Shown here in pieces: positions 23,162-34,179 of a stretch of DNA of 64,000 bases. Positions within the stretch are counted from its first letter, which is position 1. Each line of letters begins with the position of its first letter. The translations under genes were made by a program, and so were the position numbers. Source of the DNA: Motacilla alba alba (lineage: Eukaryota; Chordata; Aves; Passeriformes; Motacillidae). The notes under the pieces are model-generated. The model had not been told where the DNA came from. It ran no database searches and worked only from the letters and a program-made list of their open reading frames with translations. Location of the stretch: positions 62,065,888-62,129,887 of the forward strand of contig NC_052020.1 in the NCBI RefSeq assembly GCF_015832195.1. Direction: 5' to 3'.

Positions 23162-24161
23162 NNNNNNNNNNNNNNNNNNNNNNNNNNNNNNNNNNNNNNN
23201 NNNNNNNNNNNNNNNNNNNNNNNNNNNNNNNNNNNNNNNNNNNNNNNNNNNNNNNNNNNNNNNNNNNNNNNNNNNNNNNNNNNNNNNNNNNNNNNNNNNN
23301 NNNNNNNNNNNNNNNNNNNNNNNNNNNNNNNNNNNNNNNNNNNNNNNNNNNNNNNNNNNNNNNNNNNNNNNNNNNNNNNNNNNNNNNNNNNNNNNNNNNN
23401 NNNNNNNNNNNNNNNNNNNNNNNNNNNNNNNNNNNNNNNNNNNNNNNNNNNNNNNNNNNNNNNNNNNNNNNNNNNNNNNNNNNNNNNNNNNNNNNNNNNN
23501 NNNNNNNNNNNNNNNNNNNNNNNNNNNNNNNNNNNNNNNNNNNNNNNNNNNNNNNNNNNNNNNNNNNNNNNNNNNNNNNNNNNNNNNNNNNNNNNNNNNN
23601 NNNNNNNNNNNNNNNNNNNNNNNNNNNNNNNNNNNNNNNNNNNNNNNNNNNNNNNNNNNNNNNNNNNNNNNNNNNNNNNNNNNNNNNNNNNNNNNNNNNN
23701 NNNNNNNNNNNNNNNNNNNNNNNNNNNNNNNNNNNNNNNNNNNNNNNNNNNNNNNNNNNNNNNNNNNNNNNNNNNNNNNNNNNNNNNNNNNNNNNNNNNN
23801 NNNNNNNNNNNNNNNNNNNNNNNNNNNNNNNNNNNNNNNNNNNNNNNNNNNNNNNNNNNNNNNNNNNNNNNNNNNNNNNNNNNNNNNNNNNNNNNNNNNN
23901 NNNNNNNNNNNNNNNNNNNNNNNNNNNNNNNNNNNNNNNNNNNNNNNNNNNNNNNNNNNNNNNNNNNNNNNNNNNNNNNNNNNNNNNNNNNNNNNNNNNN
24001 NNNNNNNNNNNNNNNNNNNNNNNNNNNNNNNNNNNNNNNNNNNNNNNNNNNNNNNNNNNNNNNNNNNNNNNNNNNNNNNNNNNNNNNNNNNNNNNNNNNN
24101 NNNNNNNNNNNNNNNNNNNNNNNNNNNNNNNNNNNNNNNNNNNNNNNNNNNNNNNNNNNNN
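23162..24161. other. Assembly gap, exactly 1000 N
   Basis: An unbroken run of 1000 N. The round number suggests a placeholder, so the true distance, and even the order or orientation of the flanks, may be unknown. Open frames crossing it are meaningless. Confidence 0.99.
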
Positions 24162-26075
24162 GTGTACCACAGCAACCCCTTCTTCTTATTAAACAGTGCA
24201 CTGCTTTCCCAGAAGAACAGAAAACACAATATTGGAGAAGAGAGTTGATGAGAGGAAGGCAGCACAGCGAGCACTGGCTGAGGTTTAATAATCTGTGTTC
24301 CCTGCCAGGGAAAACCCCTGGCTGCTGGAGAGCCCAGCCCCTGTGTCCATGTGGTGGGGTCCTGCGGCCAGCAGTGCTGAGCCCCGGCTGCTCCCGGGGC
24401 AGGGAACCCTCGGAGCTGGGGCCACCCCATCCCTGGAACTCCCTGGGCAGGCGCCTCCCTGCCACGAGCGGAGCTCTGTGCCTGGGTGCATCGGAGTGCA
24501 GCTCCTGCCCCTGTTCCTGAGCTCCGGGGCAGGAATCCACCAACCCTCCCCTTCCCCAAGGCACAGAACCCCGGCCTTGGGCACTCGCAGGCGTGGAGGT
24601 GAATCCTGAAGGATGAGAGCAAGGCTGGCTCCCGAGGTTTGCTCTCTCCAGCTCGTCCCCACACGCAGCCCCTGCTCCTCTGGCTGCATTAATGCCGAGC
24701 ATTGATGGGGAGGGGCAGCCCCGCTGGTCACCCAGAGGGGGTGCGGGTCGCACCTTTCTCCTGCAATCCATTCCTGGGGATCCTGACACCCTGCCGGGCT
24801 CACGGGGAGGCCCCAGGCTGGGGCTGCGCTCCAGGCAAGGCTCAGGCTCAGTCCCAGGAATACCAGTGCCTGGCCCCTGGACAGTGCAGGCAGCAGACAT
24901 GCAGAGCTGCTGTCCTTCCTGAAAGGCACCAAGGAGGGAAAACAGCAGAGAGAAGTAAAAGCAGGTGTGTTACAGCACAAGGTGCTCAGGGTCCATAAAC
25001 TCCTCCTGCTGCTCACCCAGCCCTTAGGGAACACAGCCCTCCACCAGCCTTGGGTCACACTGGCACCCTGCAGCCCACGTGGGACACAGCAAATCAGTTT
25101 GGGAAGGAAGGAACGCGAGGGAAGATGACCCTCTGTGGCCAGGGCAAGGCACTGAACACTGAACACCGGCTGCAGGCTCCTCTCAGCAGCTCCTTGTCTC
25201 CGTCTACCCTCTGGCCACAGGGCTGGGGCAGGATGATGTGTGGGAGCTGCCAGGCAGCATCCTGCCTTTCCAAGATGGGATCACACAGGCACCAGGCAGC
25301 CTGGCACTGCCTGGCAGGGGCGGGCAAGGAGAGGCCTCGAGCACCAGCACTGTGGTGGCCTGTCCTGGAAAAGATGGATTGGCAAACGGGGACTGGCAAG
25401 TGTGTGCCTTTGGACATGTGCGTGGAAACCAGGCATCTGTCTCCACAGGGAGATCAATTTGTTTCTGAAAGGTATTTTTGCTGTGGTGTATTGATGTTGC
25501 CTTTCATTCTTCTCACAGCATTTCCACGGGCAGGGACACATGAATGTCTCTGTAGCCCCAGGGAGCACGGCAAGGCCAAGCCCTGCCCGCGTGCCATGGG
25601 GCAGGACCCACTTTCACACAGGAGCAGGAGGACTGCAGGATGGGGCAGAGAGCTTCAGGACCCCTGAGCCCAGCAGCAGCTCAGAGGGCGGGTGTGACGG
25701 TGGGAGCAGCAGGTTTGGGAGCTGCAGGTGAGGGATGTTCCCAGGGTTTCTGCAGGCTGACACAGCACCACATCCGTGAGGAAATGCAGAGACTCTAAAT
25801 CGTCTAGACACAGCCTCTGGAGATGTGTCAGCACTGAAGGAACAAAAAAGCAGTTTGAAAAATGCCTGGAAAAGACTTTCCATCAGACTGTTTAGCTTTG
25901 TAAAAGCACTCTGGAGTACTCCACGCTGAGGGAAGTGAGGTTTGCTTCAGGACTAAAAGCTGCAGCACCGAGCCTGGCCCAAGAGTCAGGAACGAAGTCC
26001 AGGGCTTCCAGTGCACTGATGGCTCAGGATATCTGATCCTTCTGGGGAGAGAGAGACATCAGAGGGATGGATTTC
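24162..26075. other. GC-rich unique sequence after the gap
   Basis: 24300-24900 is GC- and CpG-rich. A minus frame is open from about 25166 to 24285, but it begins at GTG and its plus-strand counterparts are also largely open. No product recognised. Confidence 0.4.
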
Positions 26076-26077
26076 AA

Positions 26078-26262
26078 TAGGTTGGAGCTGGAAGAGGGTA
26101 GACTGAAATTGGCTCCTGGGGAGGGATTGTTCCCTGGAGGGTGGGCAGCCCTGGCACAGGTGCTCAGAGCAGCTGGGGCTGCCCCTGGATCCCTGGCAGT
26201 GCCCAGGGCCAGGCTGGACACTGGGGCTGGAGCAGCTGGGACAGTGGCAGGTGCTGCAAAGG
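26078..26262 (+). mobile_element. CR1 LINE 3' fragment
   Basis: GGAAGAGGGTAGACTGAAAT, GGGTGGGCAGCCCTGGCACA, TGCCCCTGGATCCCTGGCAG and CTGGACACTGGGGCTGGAGC show a sense CR1. It lacks the last ~80 bp. Confidence 0.93.
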
Positions 26263-26264
26263 GG

Positions 26265-27420
26265 TTGAGGGGCATGGCTGGAGCTCAGTGGAGAGCAGAG
26301 GGAAGAGCTCTGAGCCCCGTGAGAGGCTCTTGCTAGCTGCCTTCCCAGCAGTGGTGTTTGGAAGGGCAGGAGCTCCCAGGCTGGCTAAAGCTGCTTTCCC
26401 AGGGATTGGCCAGGCCACACTTGCCTCCAGAGCTGGTGGGGGCAGCAGGAGCTGCCCCTGGCCTGTCCCTGCAGCACAGGGGCACTGTGAGAGCAGCTGG
26501 GTGCAGAGCATGGGGGTGGCAGGAGGGCTTCTCAGAGCCACTCCTGCCAGGACAGGAGCTCCTTGGCGTTCCTGTAGGACTGCACGCAGCCAGCCAGGAC
26601 AGGCAGGCAGCGTCCCTGCACAGCAGAGCTCTGCTGGGAGCTCCATGCTCCTGCTCTGGGCTCTGCCCACAGCCCCCAGCAAACCTCGGGACCCTCCCCA
26701 CCAGCCCAGCCCAGCCCACGCTGCCCCCTGCTCCCAAAATGCCACGTCACAAAACTCAAGCAGGCTGAAAGTAAAGGCTTGCTTCATCCACAAGACCTAG
26801 AGGAACACAGACCTTTGGTTCTGGTCTGGCACGGGGAAAAATACGTTTTCTTTTCTCTCAGGAGCAATAAATTTGATTTCAGAGACATCGAAGCGAGTCC
26901 AGATCAGAGCCTGCCCTGCCTGTCTGCCAGCAGACGGGCACAGAACTGCAGCACGGAGTGTGCCACCAGGGTAATGTTCTTTCATAGCCACAACAGAAGC
27001 TGTTAGCCTGATTGTTAATCTGTAAAGTGGTTTTTTCCCTGGGAGAAAACAGACAAATTACAGAGTCAGTCACCAGGAGATGCTCCCATGGATCTGATTG
27101 TACATATGTGAGAAAATGTACTGCAGGAGCTGCGAGCAGCAGGAGCTGCTGCCCAGGAAAATCCAGCCTGGGAGCACTGGCCCGAGGCGGGGGATTGCTC
27201 ACACGCCAGGAAAAGCCAGATTAGGTGCAGAGAGAGGAAAGTGCACGGGAGGCCAGGCAGGCAGGGAGGAGCAGCCCATTAGCAACCCCTTCTGCTGCTC
27301 CCATCTCCTTCTCTGAGTAAAACGGGAGCTCTGGGGAGTGGGGAGGATGTGAAGTTATCCTTCCCTTGCTTGACTGGTACTCAGTCACAGGGAGGGGCTG
27401 CTAATCCCCTCATGGCCAAT
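26265..27420. other. Unique sequence, no gene seen
   Basis: 26300-26770 is GC-rich with frames open on both strands. 26780-27110 is AT-richer single-copy DNA. Confidence 0.4.
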
Positions 27421-27424
27421 GAGC

Positions 27425-27930
27425 TCTCTGTGTTCTGTCCCCAGGGACACGTCTCCTGCAAGGAGATCCAAAGCTGCTGGACACAGTCCAGAGGAGGGAC
27501 ACAAAGATGGTGAGGGGTCTGAAGGACCTTGGGAGGAGCAGCTGAGGACACTTGGTTTGTCCAGCTGGAACAGAGCAGCCCCTGGTCAGACCTCACTGGG
27601 GCCTGCAGCTCCTGCCAAGGGACAGCAGAGGGGCAGCTCTGCTCCCTGCCCTGGGACAGGGACAGCGCCAGGGGGCAGCTGGGGCTGGGCCAGGGAGGCT
27701 CAGGCTGGAGATCAGGAAAGGCTCTTCCCCAGAGGGATCAGCACTGGAACAGCTCCCCAGGGAATGGGCACGGCCCCGAGGCTGCCAGAGCTCCAGGAGG
27801 GTTTGGGCAGCGCTCCAGGGATGCCCAGGGTGGGGTTGTTGGGGGTCTGGGAAGGGCAGGGGCTGGGATGATCCCTGTGGGTCCCTCCAGCCCAGGAGCT
27901 TCTGGGATTCCTTGATTCTAAGATTTTGGA
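27425..27930 (+). mobile_element. CR1 LINE 3' end, longest copy in window
   Basis: About 500 bp of sense CR1. It starts in coding-like text near GGACACGTCTCCTGCAAGGA and continues through AGGCTCAGGCTGGAGATCAG, CTCTTCCCCAGAGGGATCAG and CCAGGGAATGGGCACGGCCC to GGATTCCTTGATTCTAAG, a decayed terminal repeat. The open frames inside are remnants broken by decay. Confidence 0.95.
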
Positions 27931-27934
27931 TTTT

Positions 27935-29395
27935 GCGTGAGTGAAATTCCACATTAGTGCACGTTCTGCACGCAGGCCTTACACAGACTGTTTCCCCAGT
28001 TCACACAAGAATTCCCGTCATGCCAGTAATTACAGCTCTCAGTGATCTCCTGATTGCTGTGCTCCTGCAGAGGCTGTCACCATTCTCGGGGGTCCCTCCT
28101 GGCCCAGCGGGTGTGCCAGGTGCTCCGGGGTGGCTGATCCCTGCTGGGCTCCAGGCGCACACCTGCAGTGCAACGCCCTCTGCAGCAGCGCCTGCACGCC
28201 CGCCCCTCCCTGCTGCTTGAGAGGCTGGGAGCACTGTCCAAGCAGCAAACTCTGTCTGGGGATACCCGGGCTTTACTCTGGAAGGTTTTGGCAAACACTG
28301 GTGCCCAACACTCCCCTCCAGCCCCAAGGGTGGGACAGCTCTGGCACCCGAGGGTGAGGTGCTGCCCTGTCCCTGTCCTGGTATCAGAATGATGGTATCA
28401 GAAAAAAATCTAAAACCATAGAATCACAGACTGGTGTGGGTGAAAAGGACCTTAAAAGCTATCTCATTGAACCCCCTGCATGGGCAGGGACACCTTCCAC
28501 TGGATTTAATTGCTCAGAGACAGACAAAAAATAGCTTCTTTTTTAATTTTTTTTCTTATTTGAAAGAGTTCCTTTTTTTAAACGGCAGACAATTGATTCC
28601 TTGTTTATTGCTGTGCTGTCATGCACGTGTCTGTAGGTGTTCATTTGGAGATTTAGCACTTTCTCATCAGTGAGAACACTCCTCTGCCAGTGCGCTGCTA
28701 TGATGAGTTCATTAAGTATTCATTGTAATAACACTGATATTAACAAACTGATTTGGTGTTCATTTTCACGTGCATGTTCCATATTTCCAAATGAGTGCTA
28801 CCAGTGCTATTTCCATTGATCACTGCAATCAGAGGTATAAAAATAAGCCCTCAGTAGGAGTGTGCAAAGGCCCGAGCTCCCACGCCAGCTGCTCCCCCAG
28901 AGGGGTCCCAGGCACGGCGGGGCAGCCCCAGCTCTGCAGCTCCAGGAGGCTCTGGGGCTCTTTCTAGGATTTAGGATCATTTGGGGCAAATATTTACATG
29001 GTGAAGGCATCTGAACAGATGGAGAACCATGGCAGAGGGACTGGGGTGCTGGAGCGGGGGCTGTGGGGCTGGGGTTTGGGGGTCTCTGATGGGCAGAGGC
29101 CCCAGGGACAGCCACAGCCCTGTCACCCCACGTCTGTGCCCCAGGGGGGTCCCCATGCCATGGTTTCTGTCCCACAGCACGGTCCCCACGCCAGTGCTGA
29201 GGGGAAGGGACTGCCCGGATGGATCTGGAGCATGTCTGTGCCCTGCTTATCTGGGGGCAGCACAGGAGGGACACGCTGCTGCTCAGCACAGGCTGGAGCT
29301 TCCTCACCCTGCCACAGGAGGAGACCGTGGGGAGGGCAGGAGGGAGAGCAGAACAGGCCAAAAACATGGCTAGAAGCTGCTGGCAGGAGTAGCAG
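27935..29395. other. Unique sequence around a CR1 fragment
   Basis: 28000-28380 is GC-rich with overlapping open frames. 28510-28850 is AT-rich. 28860-29395 is GC-rich. No gene recognised. Confidence 0.4.
28413..28503 (-). mobile_element. CR1 LINE 3' terminal fragment
   Basis: AACCATAGAATCACAGACTG, AAAAGGACCTTAAAAGC and GGGCAGGGACACCTTCCACT show the last ~90 bp of a minus-strand CR1. Confidence 0.93.
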
Positions 29396-29782
29396 TGTCA
29401 CAGACACACTTTATGAAAGTCCTTTTGCCAGGATTTTCTTCTCCTGAGAAGCTGAGGAGCCTCAGGACAGAAATGTAACCAATGACTCTCTGCTGCTGTG
29501 GAATGCAACAGGTGCTGCCTTGGTTGGTCCATGGGAGGTGTTTCTAATTAATGACCAATCAAGGATGCAGCTGGCTCAGACTCTGCTCAGTCACAGCCTT
29601 TGTTATCCATTCCTTTCTGTTCCTGTCCAGCCTTCTGATGGATCCTTTCTCTCCATTCTTTTAGTGTAGTTTTAGTTTAGCATTTTTAATATAATATATA
29701 TCATAATATAACAAATCAGCCTTCTGAAACACGGAGTCAAGATTCTCCTCTCTTCCCTCATCCTGGGAGCCCTGCAAATCAC
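29396..29782 (+). mobile_element. Endogenous retrovirus solo LTR, family A copy 1
   Basis: Homologous to 50827-51269 and, in reverse, to 56557-56949. Shared marks are CCTTTTGCCAGGATTTTCTT, GTGGAATGCAACAGGTGCTG, GACCAATCAAGGATGCAGCT (with a CCAAT box) and GGAGTCAAGATTCTC. It starts TGTCACAG. The 3' end lacks the expected CCCACAACA-type terminus, so a few bases are probably lost. The poly(A) signal is mutated (AACAAA). I associate this family with songbird LTRs; the exact name is not certain. Confidence 0.85.
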
Positions 29783-29989
29783 TGAGCTCTGCTCCGAAGG
29801 CCCCACAGGTGTGAGAGGGGATAAGCTGCACACAGAGCTCTGCATGCCCAGGGGCCGGGGGCACGCTCTCACAGCTGGCAGTGCTGCTGGCAGGCAGTCC
29901 TGGGGTGCTCTCACAGATTGTGTGTTGGAGCCCAGGCCGTCTCTGTGGCGTTCCTGGATGATCCAGCCCCAGCCAGGGGGCTTTGGGGC

Positions 29990-30572
29990 CCTGGCAGGGG
30001 GGTCACAGACCCTGGCGTGCAGCCAGAGACCCCTGCGGCTTTGAGTTGGACCCGTGGAGCCAGCCACCAGCTTTGTGTGAAGAGTTAAAGGTCACAGAGG
30101 TTCAGGTAGCACAGTAGTGGTGATCACAGGGTGAAAAGAGAAATGTTGGGATTTTGTACGTGGGGGTTTGGGGTTTTGAACAGGGGGGTCTGAGGCTCCA
30201 AGAGGGAGGAATCAGGGCGTGCCCTGCCCTTCTTCCTTCTTCTTCCCGGCCTCCATGGTCTGGGTGATGCTGGCACTTTCAGATTGGTCTGGAGTACAAA
30301 GTCACTGTCTAGCACAGGTGATGGGTACTGGAACAGAGCTGTAAATATCGAGTTTGTAGTTTTTAGTATAAAAGACAGCACCAGCCCCGTGGGAGGGCAG
30401 CGTGCCCCTGGCTGAGCTGCTGAACAGACCACGGCAGGCCAGACAGAAAATGTTTTAGATAACAATTAATAAACAACCTTGAGAACGACAGCCGAAGACT
30501 CCTGACTCCTTCTTGGACAGCCGGGTTGGAGTAAAGAGACTCTTAACACACCTCAGAGTCATCCTGACCTGA
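29990..30572 (+). mobile_element. ERV LTR, family C copy 1
   Basis: Homologous along its length to 49440-50055. LTR signals are present: a TATAAAA box at 30367-30373, AATAAA at 30468-30473, and the shared blocks ATCACAGGGTGAAAAG, GACAGCACCAGCCCCGTGGG and TCCTGACTCCTTCTTGG. The first ~100 bp may be the end of the internal region rather than LTR. Exact ends were not resolved. Confidence 0.82.
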
Positions 30573-30574
30573 GG

Positions 30575-32050
30575 AGGCTCTGACCATTGTGCCTCCTCCT
30601 GCTGAGGAGCGGGCAGGGAGGGGAGGGCAGGCAGGGACAGGTCGATGGCAGCGCCTGTCGCTGCCAGAGCTGGGAGAGCTCTGCCCAGCAGCAATCGCCC
30701 CCAGCAAACGGCTCTGTGTGTGTCCTGTGCTCCCTCAGGTCTGCTCCCAACGGGGAACACCCCTGGGCAGGCACAGAGAGCAGCAGGGCCACCCCAGATG
30801 TGCACCAGAGCTGTGACCCAGTGCGGGAGAAGGAAGGGGGAAGGGAAGAGAAAAGCAGGTGGAGAGGAAGAAGGAAGAATATTTAGTAGAAGAGAGAAGG
30901 AAAAATCTAAACCAAGTGTGTGATTTGGGGAAAACACGAGCTGGCCTTTTGTGCTCTGTCTGGGACCGATTCAGATCCAGGGAAAGCAGCAGGTGGGTAC
31001 CTCAGGTTCTACCACAAAAACAAACCTAACAGGCTTCAAAATTCTGTCACAAAACAAGGAATCTGTATGAAAATTCTGTTTTCTAAACTGTTCTCATCAG
31101 ATCTCTTATTTTGATCTGAATCTCTCTTTGTTTGAAACACCGTTAGCGCGTAACGCAGACTTTGGCAGGGAGGATATTGCAGCCCCTCTGCCTGGCAGCT
31201 GCCTCCCCTTCCCTGCACTCTGAAGTGGCTCCTGGCCCCTGGGCTGGCTGGCTGCATCCTGGAAAATCCCCAGGAAGCCCTGTGATCCTCAGAAACAGCT
31301 TCTCTGCTAAACAGGGATAAGAGAAGAAGATAATATAAAAATATAATGCTGATTGATAATGACTTCTGACCAAGCAGATGAAGACTTTCACTCCAAGACA
31401 TGATGGGATGTTAAATGGCACGGCGGTTTAGGGGGTCAGGAGTGGCTTGCACTGAGGAATGTGCCCCAGTGCCACGGGTGTTTGCTCACACAACCTTTAC
31501 ATTCAGCACCCAGGGCTGGGGTTTGTCTCCAGGCTGTTTTCATGGAAACAATAACAAATAACAAACCAACAATGAAATGGGGCTCACGGAGGGAAGAACT
31601 TCCCCAGCAGTGTGGTTCCTTCTGCTGGAACAGGGAATGGTGAAACTCTCACATCAAGGAAACATCAACTTCCAGGTTTGAGGTGGTTAGCAGTAGCGGT
31701 GAATACATTTAAAATATTGTTTGCTACTAAAATACTGAATAATCACATTTAAGTGTTGTTGTAGAAAATATTTAGCCAATTGTATTTAAATGTCATTAGT
31801 TATCATTAACAGGTGGTGTGGACTACCACAGCCACAATGAAGTTTGGCAAGGCTGTGTTAAGTGGAAAGCTAATCTCTCAGGTGCTGTGATTCCAGAATA
31901 TTGGATCTGAGGTGGTTACTAAGGAAGATGATCTGTTCTGCAGGCCCAGTCCCACACACGGTGTGACAGTGACGATAACAGCAGTGACCCGTGGCACCTG
32001 GCCCTGGGGCAGCACCACTGGGAGCAGCAGCTGTGGAGCTGTGCTGCCTG
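30575..32050. other. Unique sequence, no gene seen
   Basis: 30580-30910 is purine-rich with AGGAAG runs. 31030-31870 is mainly AT-rich single-copy DNA. No repeat family or convincing open frame. Confidence 0.4.
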
Positions 32051-32055
32051 CTGGG

Positions 32056-32305
32056 CACAGCCTGGCCCCAGGGACACTGCCAGGGGCACAGCCCAGCCCC
32101 AGGGACACTGCCAGGGCACAGGGGACACATCCCAGCCCCAGGGACACTGCCGGGGGCCAGCCCAGCCCCAGGGACACTGCCGGGGGCACAGCCCAGCCCC
32201 AGGGACACTGCCGGGGCACAGGGGGCCAGCCCAGCCCCAGGAACACTGCCGGGGCACAGGGGACACATCCCAGCCCCAGGGACACTGCCAGGGGCACAGG
32301 GGGCC
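32056..32305. repeat. ~26-36 bp GC-rich minisatellite
   Basis: About eight copies of AGCCCCAGGGACACTGCC followed by a variable GGGGCACAG tail. Unit length alternates. First of three adjoining arrays. Confidence 0.93.
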
Positions 32306-32399
32306 GGGCCAGCCCCTGACACACCCCATCAACCCCAGCAGGGAGCAATTGCTCCTGCCCCTAAGCTCCTTTCTGAAAATGCCTGCCCCGAACAGATTG

Positions 32400-32460
32400 G
32401 AGCTGTGCCAGGGAGGGTCAGGCTGGAGATCAGGGAAAGGTTCTTCCCCCAGAAGGACCA
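32400..32460 (+). mobile_element. Short CR1 relic between minisatellites
   Basis: GAGGGTCAGGCTGGAGATCA and AAGGTTCTTCCCCCAGAAGG match the internal part of a sense CR1 3' region, also seen at about 27700. Only ~60 bp remain, directly abutting the next array. Confidence 0.8.
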
Positions 32461-32700
32461 GGAACACTATCCCAGTGATCCAGGGACACCATCAGCTCCA
32501 GGAACACCATCCCAGGAACACCATCCCAGTGATCCAGGGACACCATCAGCTCCAGGAACACCATCCCAGGGCTCCAGGAACACCATCCCAGTGACAGCCC
32601 CAGGGACACCATCCCAGTGCTCCAGGGACTTTATCCCAGTGCTCCAGGAACACCATCCCAGTGACAGCCCCAGGGACACCATCCCAGTGCTCCAGGACAA
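32460..32700. repeat. CCATCCCAGTG-type minisatellite
   Basis: About 11 units of AACACCATCCCAGTG with GATCCAGGG, GCTCCAGG or ACAGCCCCAGGG spacers, forming mixed 15-24 bp units with longer composite repeats. Confidence 0.92.
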
Positions 32701-32847
32701 AACCAGCTCCCCTGAAGCTCCATCCGACTCTCAGGCCAGGGGACAGGGGACCAGGGGACACGCAGAGGAGCGCGTCACAGCTGCAGCGCCACTCCAGCCC
32801 TGGTGCCTGGGAATCCTCCCCTGCAGCCACGGGGAGGGACAAACAGA

Positions 32848-33170
32848 GCAATTAACCCTTTTGAACAGTGATTAAACAAACAGCAATTAACCCTTTTGAA
32901 CAGTGATTAAACAGAGCAATTAACCCTTTTGAACAGTGATTAAACAAACAGAGCTATTAACCCTTTTTTAACAGCGATTAAACAAACAGCAATTAACCCT
33001 TTTAAACAGTGATTAAACAAGCAGAGCAATTAACCCTTTTCAACAGCGATTAAACAAACAGGGCAATTAACCCTTTTGAACAATGGATTGAACAAACAGC
33101 AATTAACCCTTTTTAACAGAGGATTAAACAAGCAGAGCAATTAACCCTTTTTAACAGCGGATTGATTCCC
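32848..33170. repeat. 35-bp AT-rich minisatellite, 9 copies
   Basis: Nine copies of a 33-37 bp unit starting GCAATTAACCCTTTTGAACA and ending GATTAAACAAACA. Length varies by AAACA/AGCAGA insertions between units. It stands out as AT-rich among GC-rich arrays. The plus strand has stops in several frames. Confidence 0.96.
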
Positions 33171-33539
33171 AGCACGGTGTCAGAGCCGACTGAACAGGAA
33201 CAATGACAAAGCCCAGAGCTACCACACAATGATGCTAAAAGGCACAAACAGAGAAGGTGACCTATTCAGAGATTCCAAAAGGACCCAACGCTAATAATTA
33301 CAGAATTAATTCCTTCCACTAAAAATAAACACCCTGCTGGAACATTTAATACAATGAACAGCAGATGAAATTAGTGTCCCATCCAGTTAAACCTCAGCAA
33401 GTGTTTCTGAGGTTGTGAGGGTATTTATTGAATTATCTCTGAACTTCTGAAGCAAACCACAGGCAGACCTGCACGCCTGGTGCTGAGCTGTGCCTGCACC
33501 CAGCAGTCCCAAGGCTCTGAGGAGGGGGACAAGGGCTGA

Positions 33540-34020
33540 GGCTCCCTGAGGCCCTGGAAGGTGCCGTGTCCCTGGGGAGGCAGCTGCCTCCGTGCCCTTC
33601 TGCACAGCCGCCCCGGGGCCAGGCACCCCTGTGCCGAAGAGGAAGAGTGTTCTGGGGTCAAAGCCCTCAGAATGGCGCAGCATCGCTCCGTTCCCAGCTC
33701 TGGAGCTGCTCTGGATTCCAGGCCATGTGTGCTTGGAAGGGCTCCAGCAGGGCTCCCGGCACGGTGTCCGCACAGGCAGTGAGGAATCCCCTCCCAGCCA
33801 AGGCTCTGTCCGGTGCGAGCCAGGCTCGGGGGCCGGGCCAGAGCCAGCAGAGCCCCGCCGGGATTCCTCCCCCGGCGAGGGACCGGCGGCGGAGAAAGCG
33901 CTGCATCCCCTGGCGGGAGCCTGGCACCCGGGCACGGCTGGGGGACTCCGGCAGCACCGGCTGCGCTTTGAGCCCTCGGGGCAGACAGTGCCAGAGTTCG
34001 GAGAGCAGCTGTTACAGGTA
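33540..34020 (+). promoter_or_regulatory. CpG island ending in a splice donor
   Basis: CpG density is far above the surroundings: about 20 CpGs in 33805-33995, including CCCCCGGCGAGG and GACCGGCGGCGGAG. At its right edge, TTACAGGTAAGG gives a strong 5' splice site (exon end 34016, GT at 34017-34018). The sequence then turns AT-rich at once. In vertebrates this pattern suggests a promoter plus first exon of a plus-strand transcript. Open frames exist here on both strands, so coding capacity is undecided. No TATA box was identified. Confidence 0.4.
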
Positions 34021-34114
34021 AGGCATTTAATAGGTGATTTCGCATGTTTGATGTGATGCAGACGGGAGCGACAGCACTTGTTGTCTGTAACGGAGGTTGA
34101 TGCAATGTGGGCAT

Positions 34115-34175
34115 TGCAGAGGCTGGAACTGAATGGCCTTTAAGGTCCTTCCCAAGGCGAACCAGTCTGGTATTA
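34115..34175 (+). mobile_element. CR1 LINE 3' terminal fragment
   Basis: GGCTGGAACTGAATGGCCTT, TAAGGTCCTTCCCAAGGC and AACCAGTCTGGTATTAAAG match the last ~60 bp of a sense CR1. Confidence 0.82.
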
Positions 34176-34179
34176 AAGT

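Noticed and set aside
23101..24900. 599- and 503-codon open frames over the gap
   Set aside because: Most of their length is N; they are open only because unknown bases cannot form stops.
24285..25166. 293-codon minus-strand frame after the gap
   Set aside because: Begins at GTG, GC-rich, overlapping plus frames are open, and no domain is recognised.
27425..27930. Open frames inside the 27.4-27.9 kb segment as a gene
   Set aside because: The sequence is a 5'-truncated CR1 3' end; the frames are remnants or chance.
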